64,000 nucleotides of DNA from Ch67 sp041395845 (GTDB lineage Bacteria; Pseudomonadota; Gammaproteobacteria; Pseudomonadales; Ketobacteraceae): the NCBI GenBank assembly GCA_041395845.1, contig JAWKZS010000004.1:240758-304757 (forward strand), given 5' to 3'. The notes beneath the pieces were generated by a model that was not told the origin of the DNA, made no database searches, and saw only the letters and a list, made by a program, of their open reading frames with translations. The position numbers and the translations under genes are program-made. Every line of letters begins with the position of its first letter. Positions within the stretch are counted from its first letter, which is position 1. Below are positions 60,256-64,000 of this stretch, one piece after another.

Positions 60256-61897
60256 CGTTGGTTTCCTGCCAGCGTATATTCAGCAGACGTGCAGGAATCC
60301 CCGCATCGGCAAAGCGTCGAAACCAGCGCCGCTGATTCGGTTGCAGGCGGTCATTGGGGGCTTTTACTTCAATCAGCTGGTAGCCATCGTCGACAAAATG
60401 AATCAGGTCGGGAAAGCCGTTGCTGTACAGGCCGGGATGTTTGGCCAGTTGGCGAAAGATGCATTGCAGATGCGCAACCGGAATGGCGGCAAGGGCGCGT
60501 TCCAGCAAGTCGGCGGTCAGCACTTCCCACACCACAAACGGATTGGCGATGCCCTGGCGACTCGACCAGATGTCCCAGAGTCGTGATTGCCAGCCGGTGT
60601 GTTCCATATCGTGCAGACGCTGTTCAATGGCGTCTGCACGATCGGCATAAAAATATTCGGAGCGCAGATGTTTGGGGCTGTGCTGGAAGGGGTGAAAAAA
60701 GGCACCGGGCACCGGTGCGAAAATGATGTCCCAGAACAGCAGGCCGAACAGGCCGCAGAACAGGGTGTTTTCCACGTAGTAGCAGGGCGATTCGTCACGG
60801 GTCAATGCCGCTGCTGCCAGATATTCGACCGCCATGTCCTGTGGTGGCAGCAGCATTTCGTTAGTGATGATGTCGGGGGCTGCAGGCTTTATCACCGGTT
60901 GCCGGCGTTTGCGCAATAGCTGGGCACTGAACTGTTCGGCGAATTCCTGGGCTTCGGGATGAGGGCTGTGCTGCAGCTGGTGGCAGAGGCTCAGCGCTTC
61001 ATCCAGCTGATCCTGTTTGGCAAGGATGCGGGCCTGACGTTCGCCGCTGGGGTGCAGTTCGGTGGCTCGGTAAATGTGCAGGGCTGCATCGAGCGCATCA
61101 AGACGTTCCAGCTGGCGGGCGATGGTCACCGCCAGTTTGTCGAAGCGCCGCTGCAACTCCGGCTGCTGACGGTGATGTGGCAATTGCGCGAACAGATCTT
61201 GCAGCAGCTGCGAATCCTGCAGCACATCGGGGTCTTCCAGTTGCTCGCGGGCCAGCAGATAGGCTTGCAGCGTTTCAATATCACCACGACAGGAAAAATA
61301 GCGGGTCGATCGGTCGACGCGATAGTTTTCATAGCGCACATGGCCAAGCTCGGTGATGACGAATTCACTCAGATCCTGGCGACCGTTACCAAAAAACAGC
61401 AGCAGCACAAGCTCGAACCAGTCACGCTGCAGTGCCATTACCAACGGCTGCTGTGTGGTGATCATGTTGTGGATCTGTTCTGCGGTAAATTGCGCCTGAA
61501 TACTTTCTGTCAGCGCGGATTTTTTTTCGGCCGTTTTTCCTGCGTTGCCGAACCATGTCTGCAAATCGCTGCGGGTCTGCAACGCCAGCAGGGTGGATGG
61601 TTCCAGGGGCGGATTCAGCACGGCAAATCCGCTGTCCAGAAGCGCACGTAACGCGGCGTCAGTGTCGGGAATTTCGTCGTAATGCAGTGATGCTACCGGC
61701 ACCACCGGCCGCGTACGGGTAACCAGACGCAGATACAGGCTTTGTGCCGGATTCGGCATGCGGTGAAATTGCGCGAAGCAGTCCTGTTCCGCGGTTGTCA
61801 GCAGATCGGCGTAAAGATGATTGACCCACTGGGCCACCTGCCTGAAGTTGCGCAGCAGGTAGCCGGCGGCAAGGGGAGCAGGACTGGAAACACTCAT
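60248..61897 (-). CDS. FAN1-like structure-specific nuclease with VRR-NUC domain
   Basis: A 549-residue protein matching bacterial FAN1, a nuclease that cuts 5' flaps and helps repair interstrand crosslinks. The N-terminal half is helical with DNA-contact features, a TPR-like middle (ERLDALDAALHIYRATELHPSGERQARILAKQDQLDEAL), and a C-terminal VRR-NUC nuclease (about 430-540) with FPDLIHFVDDGYQLIEVKAP: Asp, Glu and Lys of the active site. ATG at 61897 begins MSVSSPAP; no good ribosome-binding site is seen. Operon with the helicase and murI downstream. Confidence 0.87.
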   Translation of the reverse strand: MSVSSPAPLAAGYLLRNFRQVAQWVNHLYADLLTTAEQDCFAQFHRMPNPAQSLYLRLVTRTRPVVPVASLHYDEIPDTDAALRALLDSGFAVLNPPLEPSTLLALQTRSDLQTWFGNAGKTAEKKSALTESIQAQFTAEQIHNMITTQQPLVMALQRDWFELVLLLFFGNGRQDLSEFVITELGHVRYENYRVDRSTRYFSCRGDIETLQAYLLAREQLEDPDVLQDSQLLQDLFAQLPHHRQQPELQRRFDKLAVTIARQLERLDALDAALHIYRATELHPSGERQARILAKQDQLDEALSLCHQLQHSPHPEAQEFAEQFSAQLLRKRRQPVIKPAAPDIITNEMLLPPQDMAVEYLAAAALTRDESPCYYVENTLFCGLFGLLFWDIIFAPVPGAFFHPFQHSPKHLRSEYFYADRADAIEQRLHDMEHTGWQSRLWDIWSSRQGIANPFVVWEVLTADLLERALAAIPVAHLQCIFRQLAKHPGLYSNGFPDLIHFVDDGYQLIEVKAPNDRLQPNQRRWFRRFADAGIPARLLNIRWQETNDD

Positions 61898-61964
61898 GGA
61901 AGGCAACACGATCCGGCGCAGTTCATGTGGGCAATGTGGCCGGATTGGCCCCGAATGGCAAGCA

Positions 61965-61991
61965 GAAAAAGGGCCGGCAGAGCCAGCCCTT
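61965..61991 (-). terminator. Rho-independent terminator after the MaoC-type gene
   Basis: On the minus strand AAGGGCTGGC pairs with GCCGGCCCTT (one wobble pair) around TCT, followed by TTT. It lies 7 bases past the stop codon. Confidence 0.8.
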
Positions 61992-61997
61992 GCGGGA

Positions 61998-62861
61998 TCA
62001 CAATGCCTGGATGGTACCGGACATGTGCGGCTTCTGGCCGTTCTGGTCTTTCAGGCGGAACTCGAGGTTGTCGCCGGTGTTGCAGTACTGCAGCTGGACC
62101 TTGTTGGGCAGGAACACCGGCAGCTTGAAGGCCACGCTGACCTTGAAGGGAGCCTTCGGCAGCTGGGCATCCAGGGCGCCGAGGGCGCGGGCCTTGCTCC
62201 ACATGCCGTGAGCGATGGCACGGGGGAAACCGAACAGCTTGGCGGTGATGGCATGAATGTGAATCAGGTTGGAATCGCCGGATACCTTGGCATATCGGCG
62301 GCCGATGTTTTCCGGCACACTCCAGAAATCGATGTGATCCGGCGCAAAGCTGTCTTCCTTCTTTTCTTCCTTCTTGTCGCCACCGTCCACCTTGGTGCGG
62401 AACAGGTTGGTGCTGACGCTTTCCCAGACCAGCTTGCCGTCAACTTTCACCTTGGTCACGATGTCGAACTCCAGCCCTTTGGCCGCTTTCTGCGGGCCGA
62501 CCAGTGAGCACTCGATGTCCAGTGTGTCCTGATTGCCGATGGCGCGGTACTGGGTGATTTCATTGCGCACATGCACCAAGCCCAGCAGCGGGAACGGAAA
62601 CTGGGGATTCACCAGGATTTCCATATGCAGCGGAAACGCCAGGATATGGGGATAGGTGACCGGCATGCTGCCACTCAGGGGGAAGCCACAGACCTTGCGG
62701 TACTCGTTCAGCTTGCGGATGTCAGCCTTGACGTTCTTCAGGCAGATGGTGATTGGCGGCAGTTGCTCGCCCTGCAGGCGGCCGGCTTTTTTGGCAGTGG
62801 CGGCACGGACATACAGATTCAGGGTGGAGGGGGCGTGAGCGAGTTCAATCGTTGCTGCCAT
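61998..62861 (-). CDS. MaoC-like double hot-dog acyl-CoA hydratase
   Basis: A 287-residue hydratase with two hot-dog domains. The catalytic loop DSNLIHIHAITAKLFGFPRAIAHGMWS (about 195-221), with Asp and His of the R-hydratase pattern, is in the second half. The first half (LPPITICLKNVKADIRKLNEYRKVCGF ... LPVTYPHILAFPLHMEIL) is the substrate domain. It probably hydrates or dehydrates medium- or long-chain acyl-CoA. Divergent from a partial AraC gene over 252 bases holding two palindromes. Confidence 0.88.
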   Translation of the reverse strand: MAATIELAHAPSTLNLYVRAATAKKAGRLQGEQLPPITICLKNVKADIRKLNEYRKVCGFPLSGSMPVTYPHILAFPLHMEILVNPQFPFPLLGLVHVRNEITQYRAIGNQDTLDIECSLVGPQKAAKGLEFDIVTKVKVDGKLVWESVSTNLFRTKVDGGDKKEEKKEDSFAPDHIDFWSVPENIGRRYAKVSGDSNLIHIHAITAKLFGFPRAIAHGMWSKARALGALDAQLPKAPFKVSVAFKLPVFLPNKVQLQYCNTGDNLEFRLKDQNGQKPHMSGTIQAL

Positions 62862-62943
62862 GTTACAGATCCTTCGACGCTTTCATCGGGGTTGGGGCCG
62901 CTGGGGCCGGAAAGTGGGCAAAGTATAAAGGAATCAAAGGGCT

Positions 62944-62955
62944 CGGCAATTGCCG
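62944..62955. promoter_or_regulatory. 12-base palindrome, MaoC/AraC divergent region
   Basis: CGGCAATTGCCG is exact. It lies about 83 bases upstream of the hydratase start. Confidence 0.35.
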
Positions 62956-63038
62956 TTGTACCGCTAATGGCGCGGCTTTGCAGTCAATCGGCTCTATTGT
63001 CAATATGGTGCGGGCTGTCTATCATAAGAAGATTCTTG

Positions 63039-63052
63039 CCGGAAATTTCCGG
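63039..63052. promoter_or_regulatory. 14-base palindrome, MaoC/AraC divergent region
   Basis: CCGGAAATTTCCGG is exact, 62 bases before the AraC ATG. With the first palindrome it frames the shared promoter region, a natural place for a regulator of both genes. Confidence 0.45.
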
Positions 63053-63113
63053 AATTTCATGCAGTTAAATCCTGATTTTCCATTCACCCCATGATGCCAA
63101 CAGCAGGTCGTCA

Positions 63114-64000
63114 ATGAGCGGATTCACCGATGCAGGCGTTTTGATCCGGCTTGCCTACCAGGCCATGCAGGATATGGGCGTTGATGCGTTCGAGGTGTTG
63201 CGCCGGATTGGCCTGAAGCAGGAGCAGCTGGCAGAAAAGGATCTGCGTACGCCGCATTCCGCCCAGAGCCTGTTCTGGAACGTGATCGAGGATGTCACCG
63301 GCGATTCTGATATCGGCCTGCATCTGGGTGAAAACATTCCCGTATTCAAGGGGCAGGTGCTGGAGTATCTGTTCCTCAGCAGTGAAACCTTTGGTGAGGG
63401 CCTCAAGCGCGCACTCAATTACCAGCGTCTGCTCAGTGATGCGGTGAATGCCACGCTGGATCAGGACGACAAGGGTTATTACGTTGGCAATATCACCTTC
63501 AGCGGTGGCATCCGTCATTTGAGCGAATGTGTCGTCATCGGCGTGCTGAAGTTTTTTGCCTACGTCACCGAAGGCGCATTCCAGCCGCTCGAAATCCACT
63601 TCGAACATGCTCCGGGTTCCAACCCTGCCGAATACCAGCGGGTGTTCCCCTGTCCGGTACTGTTCAACCAGAAGGGCAACCGGATCTATTTTTCACCTGC
63701 CATCATGAGTATTCCGTCGAGCCATGCCGAGCCGGAACTGCTGCGGCTGCACGAACAGCTGGCGAACGAACATGTGGCGAAACTGGAAAAGCAGGATTTC
63801 ATTGCCAAGGTGAACCGGCTTATCGGTGAGCTGCTGGAATCCGGTAATGCGGATCTGGAAACCGTGGCAGAGCGTCTGGGTATCAAGCCCCGCAGCCTGC
63901 GCACCAAACTCGCCGAGGTGGAAACCAATTTCAATCAGCTGCTGGCGGATTATCGCTGCAATCTGGCGAAGAAACTGCTGGCCCGCACGGACGAATCCAT
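63114..64000 (+). CDS. AraC-family regulator, OruR type, cut by window end
   Basis: At least 295 residues from ATG at 63114 to the window edge. The N-terminal ligand domain (about 10-200: FEVLRRIGLKQEQLAEKDLRT ... GDSDIGLHLGENIPVFKGQVLEYLFLSSETFGEGLKRALNYQRLLSDAV) is like the one at 43192; the first helix-turn-helix begins near 245 (ADLETVAERLGIKPRSLRTKLAEVETNFNQLLADYR). Divergent from the MaoC-type hydratase and so a likely regulator of it. Confidence 0.87.
   Translation, partial: MSGFTDAGVLIRLAYQAMQDMGVDAFEVLRRIGLKQEQLAEKDLRTPHSAQSLFWNVIEDVTGDSDIGLHLGENIPVFKGQVLEYLFLSSETFGEGLKRALNYQRLLSDAVNATLDQDDKGYYVGNITFSGGIRHLSECVVIGVLKFFAYVTEGAFQPLEIHFEHAPGSNPAEYQRVFPCPVLFNQKGNRIYFSPAIMSIPSSHAEPELLRLHEQLANEHVAKLEKQDFIAKVNRLIGELLESGNADLETVAERLGIKPRSLRTKLAEVETNFNQLLADYRCNLAKKLLARTDES

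Overview
The window looks like a chromosomal stretch from an aerobic, GC-rich gammaproteobacterium. An Alcanivorax-like hydrocarbon or lipid degrader is the best guess (inference, moderate confidence). Supporting this are many acyl-CoA and lipid genes (acyl-CoA dehydrogenase, enoyl-CoA hydratase, MaoC-type hydratase, carboxylesterase, a 4-hydroxybutyryl-CoA dehydratase relative), OruR-type AraC regulators, several 7TMR-DISM signalling proteins, an OprF/OmpA-like porin and an NhaD sodium/proton antiporter that suggests a saline habitat. No rRNA, tRNA, CRISPR array, insertion sequence or prophage was seen.

Layout. 1-4.7 kb: end of dinG, an unknown gene behind a clean palindrome, a striking cluster of DnaA boxes flanking an AT-rich stretch, a PilZ protein, a 7TMR-DISM diguanylate cyclase, a 58-residue protein and a TetR regulator. 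4.8-12.2 kb: the retropepsin / 7TM transglutaminase-like / ATP-grasp ligase trio, then alkB, an RluA-type pseudouridine synthase and rapA. 12.3-23.6 kb: TetR with a divergent RND efflux pair, carboxylesterase, an Old Yellow Enzyme family reductase with an MFS transporter, and a PAS histidine kinase. 24-32 kb: a MORN-repeat protein, then a Fur-boxed iron island exbB-exbD-exbD2-tonB-receptor, a frameshifted FMN hydroxy-acid oxidase and piuC. 32-43 kb: HDOD, ABC1 kinase, a frameshifted 2-hydroxyacid dehydrogenase, a metallo-beta-lactamase-fold hydrolase, nhaD, NUDIX, a hybrid kinase, a cNMP-binding diguanylate cyclase and an SDR. 43-51 kb: AraC, enoyl-CoA hydratase, the AbfD-like enzyme, OmpA-like and DUF481 outer-membrane proteins, acyl-CoA dehydrogenase. 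51-54 kb: a two-gene SAM-methyltransferase/7TM-receptor unit behind a CRP/Vfr-type site. 54-64 kb: HNH nuclease, sirtuin, a membrane-anchored response regulator, murI, an iron-sulphur helicase with a nuclease-like N-terminus, a FAN1-like nuclease, MaoC hydratase and a truncated AraC regulator.

Themes. Cyclic-nucleotide signalling is dense: two intact GGDEF cyclases, one degenerate GGDEF-like receptor, PilZ, two cNMP-binding proteins and a CRP-type site. DNA repair recurs (dinG, alkB, FAN1-like nuclease with helicase). Two lipid-type genes share an operator-like 14-mer. Three genes carry apparent single-base frameshifts, so either they are decaying or the assembly contains indel errors. The observations most worth a second look are the DnaA-box cluster at 1172-1410, the Asp-to-Asn change in ExbD2, the shortened Fe-S ligand loop in the AbfD-like enzyme, and the CRP-linked methyltransferase/7TM pair.
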